A DNA stretch of 64,000 bases from Bradyrhizobium iriomotense (GCF_018129405.1 NZ_JAFCLP010000004.1:124001-188000); one strand, 5' to 3'; positions 6,965 through 17,918 are shown, counted from the first letter of the stretch. Numbers and translations are program-made. Notes: generated by a model from the letters alone, not told the origin.

Positions 6965-9031
6965 TCAGGCGGCGAATTCGGGCGCGATCGACGGGCTGTC
7001 GACGCGGACGCGACTCTCGCCGGTCTGACCCTCGAGCCCTTGCAGCACGGCCGCGAGCGGCTGCGGACGGTGGTAGAGATAGCCCTGCCCGAGAGTCACG
7101 CCCATCTCGCGCATCGCCTCGGCCTGCTCAGCCCGCTCGATGCCTTCGGCGACCAGGGTCAGCCCCAGCGTGCCGGCGAGCGATGCAATGACGCCGACGA
7201 TCGCCTTGTCTTCCGCGCTGTCGGGAATCTCGCTGATGAAGGCCTTGTCGATCTTGACCTTGTCGAGCGGAAACCGGCGCAGATGGGCGAGCGAAGAGTA
7301 GCCCGTGCCGAAATCGTCGAGTGCGATCGTGGCCCCCAGCCGCCGCAGGCGATGCAACGTTTCGGAGGCGCTGGCGATGTTGTTGATCAGCGAGCCCTCG
7401 GTGATCTCGAGCTCGAGCATTGATGCCGCGACACCGAAGCGCGCGCAGGTCGCGCGCAGTTCGGCGGCCAGCGAATGGTCGGCGAGCTCGGACGGCGGCA
7501 GATTGATCGCGATCCTGATATCCGGCCTGCCGGCGGCGGCCAGTCGTTGCAGCGCGCGGCAGGCGTCGGTCAGGACATAGCGCGTCAGCCGGGCATTGTT
7601 GCCGCTGCGCTCGATCAGCGGCAGGAATTCGCCGGGACCGATCACGCCGTGGTCAGGATGGCGCCAGCGAATGAGCGCCTCGAGGCCGACGACGGCCGCG
7701 CTCTCGAGGTCGACCTGGCCTTGATACCAGACCTCGAACTGTCCTTCGGCGAAGCCTGCGGGAATGGCGAGCTCGAGATCCCTGCGGCGGCGGTAGTCGC
7801 GCTGCAGTGCCTCGTCCAGCACCGCGACGGTGCCGGGCGCCTTGCTCTTGGCGTGGTAGAGCGCGATGTCGGCGAGCGCCGGGAGATGCGACAATTCGGG
7901 ATCGCCGGCGCGGCGGACGGCAAGCCCGATGCTGGCGCGCGGCACGACCTGCTTGTCGTGCAGCCGGACCGGCTCGGAGATGGCATCCAGCAGCTGGTGC
8001 GCGAAGGCCTGCGCGGTCGCCTCATTGCTGACCTCGGGGCGGATCACCACGAATTCGTCGCCGCCGAGCCGCGCTGCCCAATCCTGCGGCTCGACCGCCT
8101 CGCGAAGACGCTCGGAGATGTGGACCAGGAACCTGTCGCCGGCATCATGGCCGAAAGTGTCGTTGATGCCCTTGAAATCGTCGAGGTCGATGAAGCAGAA
8201 GGCGATCAGCGAGTCCGGGGAGCCTGCATCGCCGCTCAAGGTCACGAGGCGCTCGGACAGCGAGCGCCGGTTGGGCAGGCCCGTGAGCGGGTCGTGCGAC
8301 GCCATGTGCCCGAGCCGGTCGAGCGCGCCCGACGTCGTGTGCTGCATGGCGTTGAAGGCCTGCGCGAGCTGGCCGAATTCGTTCGCCGATCTGATATCCG
8401 CCGGATAGGCGCGGCCATCCTGCTTGCTGCGCTGGATCGCCGACATGATCGCGGCGAGCGGCTTGCCGATGAAGATATTGGCCGAGATGCGCATCGCCAC
8501 CATGGTGGCCAGCGTTGCGAGCAGGCCGACGACGAGAAGCAGCATCAGCCGGCCGCCGGTGTCGGCATACACGGTCGCGTAGGAATAGGCGATCGCGATG
8601 CGCCCGGCCTGCACGGCGATGTTGCCGTTGCGATAGTTGATCGGACGCGAGACTTCCGCGACCGCCTGGTCCACGGGGCGCGCCACCACGCGGGCAATCG
8701 CAACGCCGGTGTCGTCATAGACGGCCGCCGCCACGATGGTCTCGTCGTGCATGATCTCGTTGAGCACGCCCGTGACCTGGTCGTAACGCATCTTCCAGAG
8801 CGGCTCGGCGATCAGCTCGGCGCGGCTCTCGGCAGTATGGGCGGTGCGCGCATCGAGCTGGCGGATCTGCGACCAGAAGCTCGTGGCCTCGACGCCGGCG
8901 GAAGCGAGCAATTGCACCAGCAGCAGGACCGGCACGGTGGCCCAGATCATCGCGCGGACGACCGAGCGCAAGCGCCGTGGCGCACCTTGCGCGTTGCGAT
9001 CCGGACCGGCCATCGCCTCACCCTCGCCCAT
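6965..9031 (-). CDS. Membrane GGDEF-EAL protein (c-di-GMP synthesis/hydrolysis) with periplasmic sensor
   Basis: 688 residues: first membrane helix about 24-46, a periplasmic segment of roughly 110 residues, second helix about 163-183, a HAMP-like linker, a GGDEF domain with an intact RLGGDEFVV motif (about 321-329) and an EAL domain with EALIRWRHP (about 450), INLPPSEL, DDFGTGYSS and VKIDKAFIS. Both catalytic motif sets look intact, so it may make and degrade c-di-GMP. Its ATG shares one base with the stop of the upstream periplasmic binding-protein gene (TGATG), pointing to translational coupling and a sensing partnership. A second ATG six codons in is also possible. Confidence 0.92.
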   Translation of the reverse strand: MGEGEAMAGPDRNAQGAPRRLRSVVRAMIWATVPVLLLVQLLASAGVEATSFWSQIRQLDARTAHTAESRAELIAEPLWKMRYDQVTGVLNEIMHDETIVAAAVYDDTGVAIARVVARPVDQAVAEVSRPINYRNGNIAVQAGRIAIAYSYATVYADTGGRLMLLLVVGLLATLATMVAMRISANIFIGKPLAAIMSAIQRSKQDGRAYPADIRSANEFGQLAQAFNAMQHTTSGALDRLGHMASHDPLTGLPNRRSLSERLVTLSGDAGSPDSLIAFCFIDLDDFKGINDTFGHDAGDRFLVHISERLREAVEPQDWAARLGGDEFVVIRPEVSNEATAQAFAHQLLDAISEPVRLHDKQVVPRASIGLAVRRAGDPELSHLPALADIALYHAKSKAPGTVAVLDEALQRDYRRRRDLELAIPAGFAEGQFEVWYQGQVDLESAAVVGLEALIRWRHPDHGVIGPGEFLPLIERSGNNARLTRYVLTDACRALQRLAAAGRPDIRIAINLPPSELADHSLAAELRATCARFGVAASMLELEITEGSLINNIASASETLHRLRRLGATIALDDFGTGYSSLAHLRRFPLDKVKIDKAFISEIPDSAEDKAIVGVIASLAGTLGLTLVAEGIERAEQAEAMREMGVTLGQGYLYHRPQPLAAVLQGLEGQTGESRVRVDSPSIAPEFAA

Positions 9032-10200
9032 CAGTCACCGGCGCCATCGGGACGAGCCAGGGACGAGATGAGCGCATCGAGCGAGAAATCATAACGGCCG
9101 CAGCGTCCAGCCTTCGCCCTGAACCGCGTGAAATCGATCCGGTCGAAGGCGCGCGTCTTGATGAGGTCGCCCACTGACGCCAGATTGTCGCGCGTGATCG
9201 CGGATGTCTTGACCTCGACCCGGGGCGAGGCGTCGGCGAAATCGCAGCCATCGGCGTAGTCGCGGAGCAGGACGATCGACCAGCCGCCGAGCAGGAAGTG
9301 CCCGCCGTCGCTCAGGAGCAGACGGCCGGCCCTGATCTCGCGCAGCGCCTCCTCCGACCAGTTGAGGCCGACCACCTCGATGTTCCGGCCGGGCACGAGG
9401 CCGGCCGCGCTGATCGCGCGCAGCGCGCCGAGCGCCATCGGATCGTTCCCGGCCCATATGCCGGCGGGCCGGATCTCCTTGCGTGCGGCCCAGCCCAGAT
9501 AATTCGCCGTGACCTGCTCGGCCTCGGACTGCGTCCAGTTGGCGAACAGCATCCGGTCCACCACCACGTCGGGCGCGGCGTCCGCGGCAAGCTTGAGACC
9601 GGCGTTGCGCGCGATCGAGGCCGGCGTGATCTCGTCGCCGCCGATGCCGAGAATGTGGATCTTGCCGTCCGGGCTCTGCCATTTCTCGGCACGCGCCGTG
9701 GCGATCAGTGCATTCGCCATCCGCGCGCCCGCGGTCTGAAGATCGGTCGTGATGTCGCCGAGCCAGGTCTTGAGCTTCTGGCGCGGCGGCCCGAGGCGCA
9801 CCGCATCCTCGCCGATCAGCGTGTTCGACAGCAGCAGCGTCCTGACCCCGGCAGCCTCGGCCGCCTCCAGGATCGGAACGGCGGCGGATTCCTCGTTCGA
9901 GAGAATGAGGAAGTCGGGCTTGTCGGCACGCGCCACCACGCCGAGCCCGAGCTCCTGCATGGTGCGGTAATTGCGCTCGCTGGTCAGTACCTCGACATGC
10001 GCATCGAGCTTGCGGCCGGCGGCCCGCATGGTCTGGGCGACCATGTCCCAATAGACTTCGCCGGTCTTGCCGGGGCTCACGAAGACGATATCGAGGGATT
10101 TGGCATTGGCCGCGGCGATACCGCCTGCCGGCGCCAGCACGCCGCAGGCCATGCCCACGGCGAGCAATATCCGCAAAAATATCGTCATTGATGGCGCCAT
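9031..10200 (-). CDS. Periplasmic sugar-binding-type protein, likely sensor partner of the GGDEF-EAL protein
   Basis: 389 residues with a signal peptide (hydrophobic run MTIFLRILLAVGMACGVLA) and a type I periplasmic-binding fold (LDIVFVSPGKTGEVYWDMV at the mature start, LILSNEESAAVPILEAA, IWAGNDPMALGALRAI, EVVGLNWSEEAL). This is the sugar/autoinducer class of binding protein, yet no permease or ATPase gene adjoins; the only partner is the GGDEF-EAL gene, overlapped by one base. The start could also be the ATG at 10188, four codons in. A ligand-binding role is family knowledge; signalling to the cyclase is inference. Confidence 0.87.
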   Translation of the reverse strand: MAPSMTIFLRILLAVGMACGVLAPAGGIAAANAKSLDIVFVSPGKTGEVYWDMVAQTMRAAGRKLDAHVEVLTSERNYRTMQELGLGVVARADKPDFLILSNEESAAVPILEAAEAAGVRTLLLSNTLIGEDAVRLGPPRQKLKTWLGDITTDLQTAGARMANALIATARAEKWQSPDGKIHILGIGGDEITPASIARNAGLKLAADAAPDVVVDRMLFANWTQSEAEQVTANYLGWAARKEIRPAGIWAGNDPMALGALRAISAAGLVPGRNIEVVGLNWSEEALREIRAGRLLLSDGGHFLLGGWSIVLLRDYADGCDFADASPRVEVKTSAITRDNLASVGDLIKTRAFDRIDFTRFRAKAGRCGRYDFSLDALISSLARPDGAGD

Positions 10201-10392
10201 CCCGTATCCGTTCCGAAACTGGACCCGGGTCCGCTAACATTTGGCAAAGTCCGGGGTGGCGCGGCTCCCTAGAGCTAACAAAGGGTGTACCGGTCGTGTT
10301 GAATTGCGGTACTGCGCGCTGGGTGAGCGGCCTCAAGGCCCGCCATTCCGTGCTATCAGCAGATCCCAACACCTCCGACTCAACATCCCCCA

Positions 10393-11838
10393 ATGGCCAA
10401 GAACACGCTTTCCTTCGTCTGCCAGAACTGCGGCGCGGCCTATAACCGCTGGCAGGGCAAGTGCGAGTCCTGCGGCGAGTGGAATACGCTCGCCGAAGAA
10501 GACACCAGCGGCAGCGTGCCGGTCTCGATCCGTTCAAAACGCAAGGGCCGGACATTCGCGCTGGAGAGCCTTGCCGGAAAGAGCCCGGATGCGCCGCGCC
10601 TGTCCTCAGGCATGACCGAGCTCGACCGCGTCACCGGCGGCGGTTTTGTCCGCGGCTCCGTTTTGCTCGTTGGCGGCGATCCCGGCATCGGCAAATCGAC
10701 ATTGCTGACGCAGGCCACCAGCATGATGGCGCGCGCGGGCCATCGCATCGTCTACATCTCCGGCGAAGAGGCGGTGGCGCAGGTGCGGCTGCGTGCCGAG
10801 CGGCTCGGGCTGTCGGATGCTCCGGTGCAGCTCGCGGCCGAGACCTCCGTCGAGGACATCGTCTCGACGCTGTCCGAGGGCGCGGTGCCCCGGCTGATCG
10901 TGATCGACTCGATCCAGACCATGTGGACAGACACGGTGGAATCCGCGCCCGGCACGGTCACCCAGGTGCGCGCTTCGGCGCAGGCGCTGATCCGCTTCGC
11001 CAAGAAGACCGGCGCTGCCATCATCCTGGTCGGGCATGTCACCAAGGACGGCCAGATCGCAGGTCCCCGCGTGGTCGAGCACATGGTCGATGCGGTGCTG
11101 TCGTTCGAGGGCGAAGGCTCGCAGCAATTCCGCATCCTGCGCGCCGTCAAGAACCGCTTCGGCCCGACCGACGAGATCGGCGTGTTCGAGATGACGGGCC
11201 TGGGCCTGCGCGAGGTCACCAACCCGTCCGAGCTGTTCCTGTCCGAGCGCGATCTCGGCACGCCCGGCACCGCGGTCTTTGCAGGGATCGAGGGCACAAG
11301 GCCCGTCCTGGTCGAATTGCAGGCCCTGGTCGCCCCGACCTCGCTCGGCACCCCGCGCCGCGCCGTGGTTGGCTGGGACCCGAGCCGCCTGTCCATGGTG
11401 CTGGCGGTGCTGGAGGCCCATTGCGGGGTCAAGCTGTCCGGCCACGACGTCTATCTGAACGTCGCCGGCGGCCTGCGCATCCACGAGCCCGCGGCCGATC
11501 TCGCGGCCGCGGCGGCACTGGTGTCCTCGCTGGTTAATGCGCAGTTACCCACCGATGCGGTCTATTTCGGCGAAATCTCGCTGTCGGGCGTGGTTCGCCC
11601 GGTGGCGCAGACCCCGGCCCGGCTGAAGGAAGCGGCAAAGCTCGGCTTCCAGCGCGCCGTGCTGCCCGAATCGGCGCGGGGCGATGCTGGCGGTGACGCC
11701 GGACTGTCCCTGAACGCGGTCAACAGCCTGACGACATTGGTGGCCGAGATCGCCGCCCGGGGCTCCCGCCGGGGCGAATCCAGCGCGCCGGCAGAGAAAA
11801 ATGCCACACCGGCAAGATTCCGCCGTGGAGAGGGGTAG
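10393..11838 (+). CDS. radA: DNA repair protein RadA
   Basis: 481 residues, the full RadA length. N-terminal C4 zinc finger (Cys10, Cys13, Cys24, Cys27), RecA-like ATPase with Walker A GGDPGIGKST (about 94-103), the RadA-specific KNRFGPTDE motif (about 252) and a C-terminal Lon-protease-like domain (DVYLNVAGGLRI, DAVYFGEISLSG). RadA is a DnaB-like branch-migration helicase acting with RecA in recombination. The first gene of a plus-strand run radA-cvpA-purF, conserved in alphaproteobacteria; divergent from the binding-protein gene with about 190 bases between them, in which I see no clear regulatory site. Confidence 0.97.
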   Translation: MAKNTLSFVCQNCGAAYNRWQGKCESCGEWNTLAEEDTSGSVPVSIRSKRKGRTFALESLAGKSPDAPRLSSGMTELDRVTGGGFVRGSVLLVGGDPGIGKSTLLTQATSMMARAGHRIVYISGEEAVAQVRLRAERLGLSDAPVQLAAETSVEDIVSTLSEGAVPRLIVIDSIQTMWTDTVESAPGTVTQVRASAQALIRFAKKTGAAIILVGHVTKDGQIAGPRVVEHMVDAVLSFEGEGSQQFRILRAVKNRFGPTDEIGVFEMTGLGLREVTNPSELFLSERDLGTPGTAVFAGIEGTRPVLVELQALVAPTSLGTPRRAVVGWDPSRLSMVLAVLEAHCGVKLSGHDVYLNVAGGLRIHEPAADLAAAAALVSSLVNAQLPTDAVYFGEISLSGVVRPVAQTPARLKEAAKLGFQRAVLPESARGDAGGDAGLSLNAVNSLTTLVAEIAARGSRRGESSAPAEKNATPARFRRGEG

Positions 11839-12004
11839 CCGGTGGTGACGTCGGAGGCCCCCGCCGCTATACAGCCGTCACAAAAGCAGCATGGGATTGC
11901 GTGGTTGCGGCCTTGCCGGGAACGCCGTCTACCCCTCTTTTAGGGCGGCGGCCAAACACCGATTCGCTGAGCACCTTTGAAGTACGAGCGGACCAGACCA
12001 GCCG

Positions 12005-12634
12005 ATGCCTGTAACACTCCTCGACCTGATCCTGCTCGGTGTGATGCTGATCTCGGGCCTGCTCGCGATGGTCCGCGGCTTCATGCGCGAAATCCTGTCG
12101 ATCGCGGCCTGGGGCGCGGCGGCAATCGTGACGCTGTACTCCTTCTCGAAGCTGCTGCCGACCGCAAAAACCTATTTCAACAACGACACGGTGGCGAGCG
12201 TGGTCGTGGTGGCCGGCGTGTTCGTCGGCACCCTCGTCGTGGTCTCCGTGATCACGGTCCGGATCTCCGACATGATCCTGGATTCGCGCATCGGCGCGCT
12301 GGACCGCACTCTCGGCTTCCTGTTTGGCCTGGCTCGCGGGCTTTTGATCGTCGTGGTCGCCTTCCTGTTCTTCACCTGGCTGGTGCCGGACAAGCAGCGC
12401 CCGGACTGGGTCACGGGGGCGAAATCCCGTGTCGTGCTCCAGGGAACCGGGGATTGGCTGATGGCCCTCTTGCCTGACGACCCCGAGAACACCATCTTGA
12501 AGAGATTCAAGAAAAACAAACCAGATGATGATCAAGCTGATTCCGAGCAGCAGCCTTCGGGCAGTGGCGACGGATACAGTAAACCGGCTCGTGACAGTTT
12601 GAAAAAACTGATCGAGAAACCCGCGGCACGTTGA
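12005..12634 (+). CDS. cvpA: CvpA family membrane protein
   Basis: 209 residues with four hydrophobic segments (about 5-25, 30-50, 63-85, 105-125) and the CvpA features DLILLGVMLISGLLAMVRGFMREILSIAAW and DRTLGFLFGLARGLLIV, followed by a polar, probably disordered C-terminal tail rich in Asp, Ser and Lys. CvpA is an inner membrane protein, required for colicin V export in E. coli and linked to envelope stress. It precedes purF by 29 bases, the same order as in E. coli. The 166 bases between radA and this gene hold no other feature I can name. Confidence 0.92.
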   Translation: MPVTLLDLILLGVMLISGLLAMVRGFMREILSIAAWGAAAIVTLYSFSKLLPTAKTYFNNDTVASVVVVAGVFVGTLVVVSVITVRISDMILDSRIGALDRTLGFLFGLARGLLIVVVAFLFFTWLVPDKQRPDWVTGAKSRVVLQGTGDWLMALLPDDPENTILKRFKKNKPDDDQADSEQQPSGSGDGYSKPARDSLKKLIEKPAAR

Positions 12635-12663
12635 CTTGAGCCCTAGAGAGAGGCGCGAACGAG

Positions 12664-14187
<1,524 letters not shown>

Positions 14188-14192
14188 CGGCT

Positions 14193-14314
14193 GTCGTCCT
14201 GGCGAAAGCCAGGACCCATTACCCCAGGCTCCCGTGGTTCGAAGAAGGTGTAACAACCGCCTTGCCATGCCAGAACCTTCACGGCGTATGGGTCCTGGCT
14301 TTCGCCAGGACGAC
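14193..14314. repeat. Nested palindromic intergenic repeat, family A copy 2
   Basis: Arms 14193-14219 and 14288-14314 are perfect 27-base inverted repeats. Each arm alone is a hairpin: an 8-bp stem GTCCTGGC/GCCAGGAC closed by a GAAA tetraloop. A weaker inner pair (GAAGGT and ACCTTC) lies between. The element starts six bases after the purF stop and ends 18 bases before the next ATG. Same plan as 6017-6156 but with compensatory base changes in the stems. Confidence 0.9.
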
Positions 14315-14332
14315 GCTGGATAGAGCCTTTCG

Positions 14333-15073
14333 ATGACAAAGCCCCTCGCCGACCGCATCGCTCTCGTCACCGGCGCCTCGCGCGGCATCGGTTTCGCCAC
14401 CGCCAAGGCACTGGCCAAGGCCGGCGCACATATCGTGGCGACGGCGCGGACGCAGGGCGGGCTGGAAGAGCTCGACGACGAGATCCGGAAAGAGGGCGGC
14501 AGCGCCACCCTGGTGCCGCTCAATCTCACCGATTCCGACGGCATCGCGCGGCTGGGCGCCGGCCTGCACGAGCGCTATGGCAAGCTCGACATTATGGTCG
14601 GCAATGCCGGCGTGCTCGGCCCCTCCTCGCCGATCGGCCATATCGAGCTGAAGGCCTTCAACGACGTGATGGCCGTGAACGTCTCCGCGAACTTCCAGCT
14701 GATCCGCTGCATGGAGCCGCTGCTGAAGCAGTCCGATGCCGGCCGCGCCGTGTTCATCACCTCGGGCGCCGCCAACAAGGCGACCGCCTATGTCAGCCCC
14801 TACGCCGCCTCCAAGGCCGCGCTGGAAACGCTGGCGCGCGCCTGGGCGCAGGAGACCGCGAACACGCCTCTGCGCGTCACCCTGTTCAACCCGGGGCCGA
14901 TCCGCACCCGCATGCGCGCCACGCTGATGCCGGGCGAAGACCCTGAGACGCTGGATACGCCCGAGCAGGTCGCCGAGCTCATCGTGCCGCTGTGCGCGCC
15001 CGACTGGACCGAGACCGGCAAGTTCTACGACTACAGGACTCGCAGCCTGATGAGCTTCCGCTCGCCCGCCTGA
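14333..15073 (+). CDS. Short-chain dehydrogenase/reductase (purF-linked)
   Basis: 246 residues of the classical SDR fold: cofactor motif TGASRGIGFA (about 12-21), NAGVLG, catalytic Ser in FITSGAA and YAASKAALETLARAW giving the Tyr-xxx-Lys pair. NAD(P)-dependent oxidoreductase of unknown substrate. It follows purF in the same direction, separated only by the repeat, an order I recognise from other Bradyrhizobium-type genomes. The 229 bases after it hold the promoter region and ribosome site (GGAGGAG, 15289-15295) of the next gene and nothing else clear. Confidence 0.9.
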   Translation: MTKPLADRIALVTGASRGIGFATAKALAKAGAHIVATARTQGGLEELDDEIRKEGGSATLVPLNLTDSDGIARLGAGLHERYGKLDIMVGNAGVLGPSSPIGHIELKAFNDVMAVNVSANFQLIRCMEPLLKQSDAGRAVFITSGAANKATAYVSPYAASKAALETLARAWAQETANTPLRVTLFNPGPIRTRMRATLMPGEDPETLDTPEQVAELIVPLCAPDWTETGKFYDYRTRSLMSFRSPA

Positions 15074-15302
15074 TTGACTCACGACGCAGCTCGGCAAGCC
15101 CGAAATTCAAGCTGACGTCGGACGCGCTCAAATAGCGTCTTAACGCATTTTGCCCAATAGTTAACCGTCGGATGACGCTACGACGCAGCCTCATCCGGCT
15201 TTAGGTGCATTGCCGCCGGCCGTGGGACACGGTAGAGCCATCGACAGGAACAAGGCTCCGCAAGAGAGCCGTCCGAATATTAGACAATGGAGGAGACCTT
15301 TT

Positions 15303-16526
15303 ATGACGACGTTCGCGCGCCGCACTGCGGCTCTTCTGGCATGCGCCACTTTCGGTTTTGCAACATCCGCCTACGCGCAGGACAAGACCATCAAGATCGG
15401 CGTGCTTAACGACATGTCGAGCCTCTATGCCGATATCGGCGGCCCGAACTCGGTCGCAGCGGTGAAAATGGCGGTCGAGGATTCCGGCCTGAAGGCCAAG
15501 GGCTGGACCATCGAGGTCCTCTCCGGCGACCACCAGAACAAGCCCGACATCGGCGTCAACATCGCCCGGCAATGGATCGACGCCGACAAGGTCGACGCCA
15601 TCGCCGATACGCCGAGCTCCGGCGTTGCGCTCGCGGTGAGCAATCTCGTCAAGGATAAGAATTCGGTGCTGCTCAATTCGGGTGCGGCGACCGCCGACCT
15701 CACCGGCAAGGCCTGCACGCCCAACACCATCTCCTTCACCTACGACACCTACATGCTCGCCAACGGCACCGGCAAGGCCCTGACGAAAGCAGGCGGCGAC
15801 AGCTGGTTCTTCCTGACCGCGGACTACGCCTTCGGCCACGCGCTAGAGCGTGACACCAGCGCCGTCGTCACGGCCACCGGCGGCAAGGTGCTCGGCGGCG
15901 TCAAGCATCCGCTCAACTCGTCCGACTTCTCGTCCTTCCTGCTGCAGGCGCAGTCCTCGAAGGCCAAGGTCATCGGCCTTGCCAACGCCGGCGGCGACAC
16001 CACCAACGCGATCAAGCAGGCGGCCGAGTTCGGCATCGTGGCCGGCGGCCAGAAACTCGCGGCGCTGCTGCTGTTCATCAATGACGTGCACTCGCTCGGC
16101 CTGAAGACAGCGCAGGGTCTGACCTTCACCGAGTCCTTCTACTGGGATCTCAACGACGGTACCCGCGAATGGTCGAAGCGCTTCCAGAAGGTTTCGCCCA
16201 AGGGCGCGATGCCGTCGATGACGGTTGCGGGCCTCTATGCCGAGATCCTGCATTACCTGAAGGCGATGGATGCGATCGGCAGCAATCCGCATGACGGCGC
16301 CAAGGTCGTCGCCAAGATGAAGGAACTGCCGACCGACGATCCGCTGTTCGGCAAGGGCCCGCTGCGCGCCGACGGCCGCCGCCTCATCCCGGCCTATCTG
16401 TTCGAGGTGAAGAAGCCGGAGGAATCGAAGGGCCCGTGGGACTATTACAAGCTCGTCGCCACCATCGCGCCGGAAGACGCGGCCAAGCCGCTCGAGGCGA
16501 GCGATTGCCCGCTGGTGAAGAAATAA
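15303..16526 (+). CDS. Orphan branched-chain amino acid-type ABC substrate-binding protein
   Basis: 407 residues. ATG 15303, preceded by GGAGGAG, opens a signal peptide ending AYAQ-DKTIKIGV. The rest is a type I periplasmic-binding fold of the LivK/Leu-Ile-Val class (LYADIGGPNSVAAVKMAVED, TADYAFGHALERDT, LNSSDFSSFLLQAQ). No permease or ATPase genes adjoin. It is the same length as, and very similar to, the binding protein at 29573-30796 that sits inside a complete Liv operon, so it may feed that transporter with another ligand. Ligand not predictable. Confidence 0.9.
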   Translation: MTTFARRTAALLACATFGFATSAYAQDKTIKIGVLNDMSSLYADIGGPNSVAAVKMAVEDSGLKAKGWTIEVLSGDHQNKPDIGVNIARQWIDADKVDAIADTPSSGVALAVSNLVKDKNSVLLNSGAATADLTGKACTPNTISFTYDTYMLANGTGKALTKAGGDSWFFLTADYAFGHALERDTSAVVTATGGKVLGGVKHPLNSSDFSSFLLQAQSSKAKVIGLANAGGDTTNAIKQAAEFGIVAGGQKLAALLLFINDVHSLGLKTAQGLTFTESFYWDLNDGTREWSKRFQKVSPKGAMPSMTVAGLYAEILHYLKAMDAIGSNPHDGAKVVAKMKELPTDDPLFGKGPLRADGRRLIPAYLFEVKKPEESKGPWDYYKLVATIAPEDAAKPLEASDCPLVKK

Positions 16527-16531
16527 GAAGT

Positions 16532-16672
16532 CGTAGGGTGGGTTAGCACGCGGCTGCGCAAAGCGCAGTCCGCTGGCGTAACCCACCACTTCTATCTCTG
16601 CGGAAATCAAAGAGGTGGGTTACGCCTCGCGGTTTGCGCTTCGCGCGATCCGCGAGGCTAACCCACCCTACG
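16532..16672. repeat. Palindromic intergenic repeat, family B (GGTGGGTTA type)
   Basis: The outer arms CGTAGGGTGGGTTAGC (16532-16547) and its perfect inverse (16657-16672) enclose an inner pair GTAACCCACC (16578-16587) and GGTGGGTTAC (16614-16623). Four copies of the GGTGGGTTA core therefore alternate in direction, allowing either two side-by-side hairpins or one long one. It lies between two converging genes, and the right arm supplies the stop codon of the minus-strand MFS gene. Confidence 0.88.
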
Positions 16673-17918
16673 ATTTGGCGGCGCCCAGCGCCCGCAGCGC
16701 GATCGCCACGCATATCACCATCAGCACCGCCGCGAGCAGGAACGGCGCGCCGGGCAGATGCAGCGGCGCACTGGTGCCGATGAAATAGGAAAACGTCAGC
16801 GTGAACAGGAACGGGCCGACGAGCTGCGATACGCTCTGCACGCTCGCGGTCGCGCCCTGCAGCTGGCCCTGCTGATCGGGCGCGACCAGCCGCGTCATCA
16901 GCGACTGCATGGCGGCCCCTGAGATGCCCCACAGCGACATCACGGGAATGCCGATCCAGAACAACCGCCCGGTCGGCGCAGCCCCGAAGATCACGAAGCC
17001 GATCGCGCCACAGCAGAGGCCGAGCAACAGGGCCTTTCGCTCGCCGAGCACGCGCACGATCGGGCCGATGGCGAGCCCCTGCACCACCATGGCGCAGATG
17101 CCGACCATCGCCAGCGTCAGGCCCACCGTCTTGGAATCCCAGCCGTAGCGATAGGTCGCATAGAGCACGAAGGTCGAGGGCAGCACGACATGCGCGACCT
17201 GCGCGATGAAATTGACGATCGACAGACCGGCCAGCGCTGCGTTGCTGCGGAGCAGACGCAATGCGCCGACCGGATTGGCGCTGGTCCAGTGGAACGGCGC
17301 GCGTCTTTCCGGCGCCAGCGATTCCGGCAGCACCAGCAGTCCATAGAGCGCATTGGCAAAGCTCAAGGCTGCCGCGGCCCAGAACGGCAGGCGCGGATCG
17401 ATGTCGCCGAGCAGGCCGCCCAGCGCGGGGCCCAGGATGAAGCCGGCGCCGAACGCGGCTCCAATCCTGCCGAACACCGCCGCGCGCCGCTCCGGCGGCG
17501 TGATGTCGGCGATGTAGGCAAAGGCGGTCGAGATGCTGGCCGAGGTGATGCCTGATATCACGCGGCCGATGAACAGCCACACCAGGGACGGTGCGAGCGC
17601 CATCAGCACATAGTCGGCCGCGAGCCCGAAATTCGACAGCAGCACCACCGGCCGCCGTCCGAAGCGGTCGGACAGCGCACCTAACACCGGCGAGAACACG
17701 AACTGCATCAGCGCCCAGGCGGTGCCGAACAGGCCGAAGATGCGGGCCGCATGTGCGGTGTCGTTGTCGACGAAGCCTTCGATCAGCTTTGGCAGGACCG
17801 GCATGATCACGCCGAGCGCGACCATGTCGAGCAGGATGGTGACGAAGATGAAGGCGACCGCGCCGCGCCGGAGTGGCGCAGCGCCCTGCGCCATCGCCTC
17901 GCTGGCGCCGTCGCTCAC
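16668..17918 (-). CDS. MFS transporter of the TetA/multidrug-efflux type
   Basis: 416 residues with about 12 membrane segments. The start of the MFS fold ([23 protein letters not shown]) and motif A between helices 2 and 3 ([15 protein letters not shown]) match the TetA/DHA1 group; motif C-like glycines occur in the fifth helix ([15 protein letters not shown]). Probably a drug or metabolite exporter. The GTG start overlaps the der stop by four bases (GTGA), so it is translated with der. The TAG stop falls inside the family B repeat. Confidence 0.9.
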   Translation of the reverse strand: MSDGASEAMAQGAAPLRRGAVAFIFVTILLDMVALGVIMPVLPKLIEGFVDNDTAHAARIFGLFGTAWALMQFVFSPVLGALSDRFGRRPVVLLSNFGLAADYVLMALAPSLVWLFIGRVISGITSASISTAFAYIADITPPERRAAVFGRIGAAFGAGFILGPALGGLLGDIDPRLPFWAAAALSFANALYGLLVLPESLAPERRAPFHWTSANPVGALRLLRSNAALAGLSIVNFIAQVAHVVLPSTFVLYATYRYGWDSKTVGLTLAMVGICAMVVQGLAIGPIVRVLGERKALLLGLCCGAIGFVIFGAAPTGRLFWIGIPVMSLWGISGAAMQSLMTRLVAPDQQGQLQGATASVQSVSQLVGPFLFTLTFSYFIGTSAPLHLPGAPFLLAAVLMVICVAIALRALGAAKS

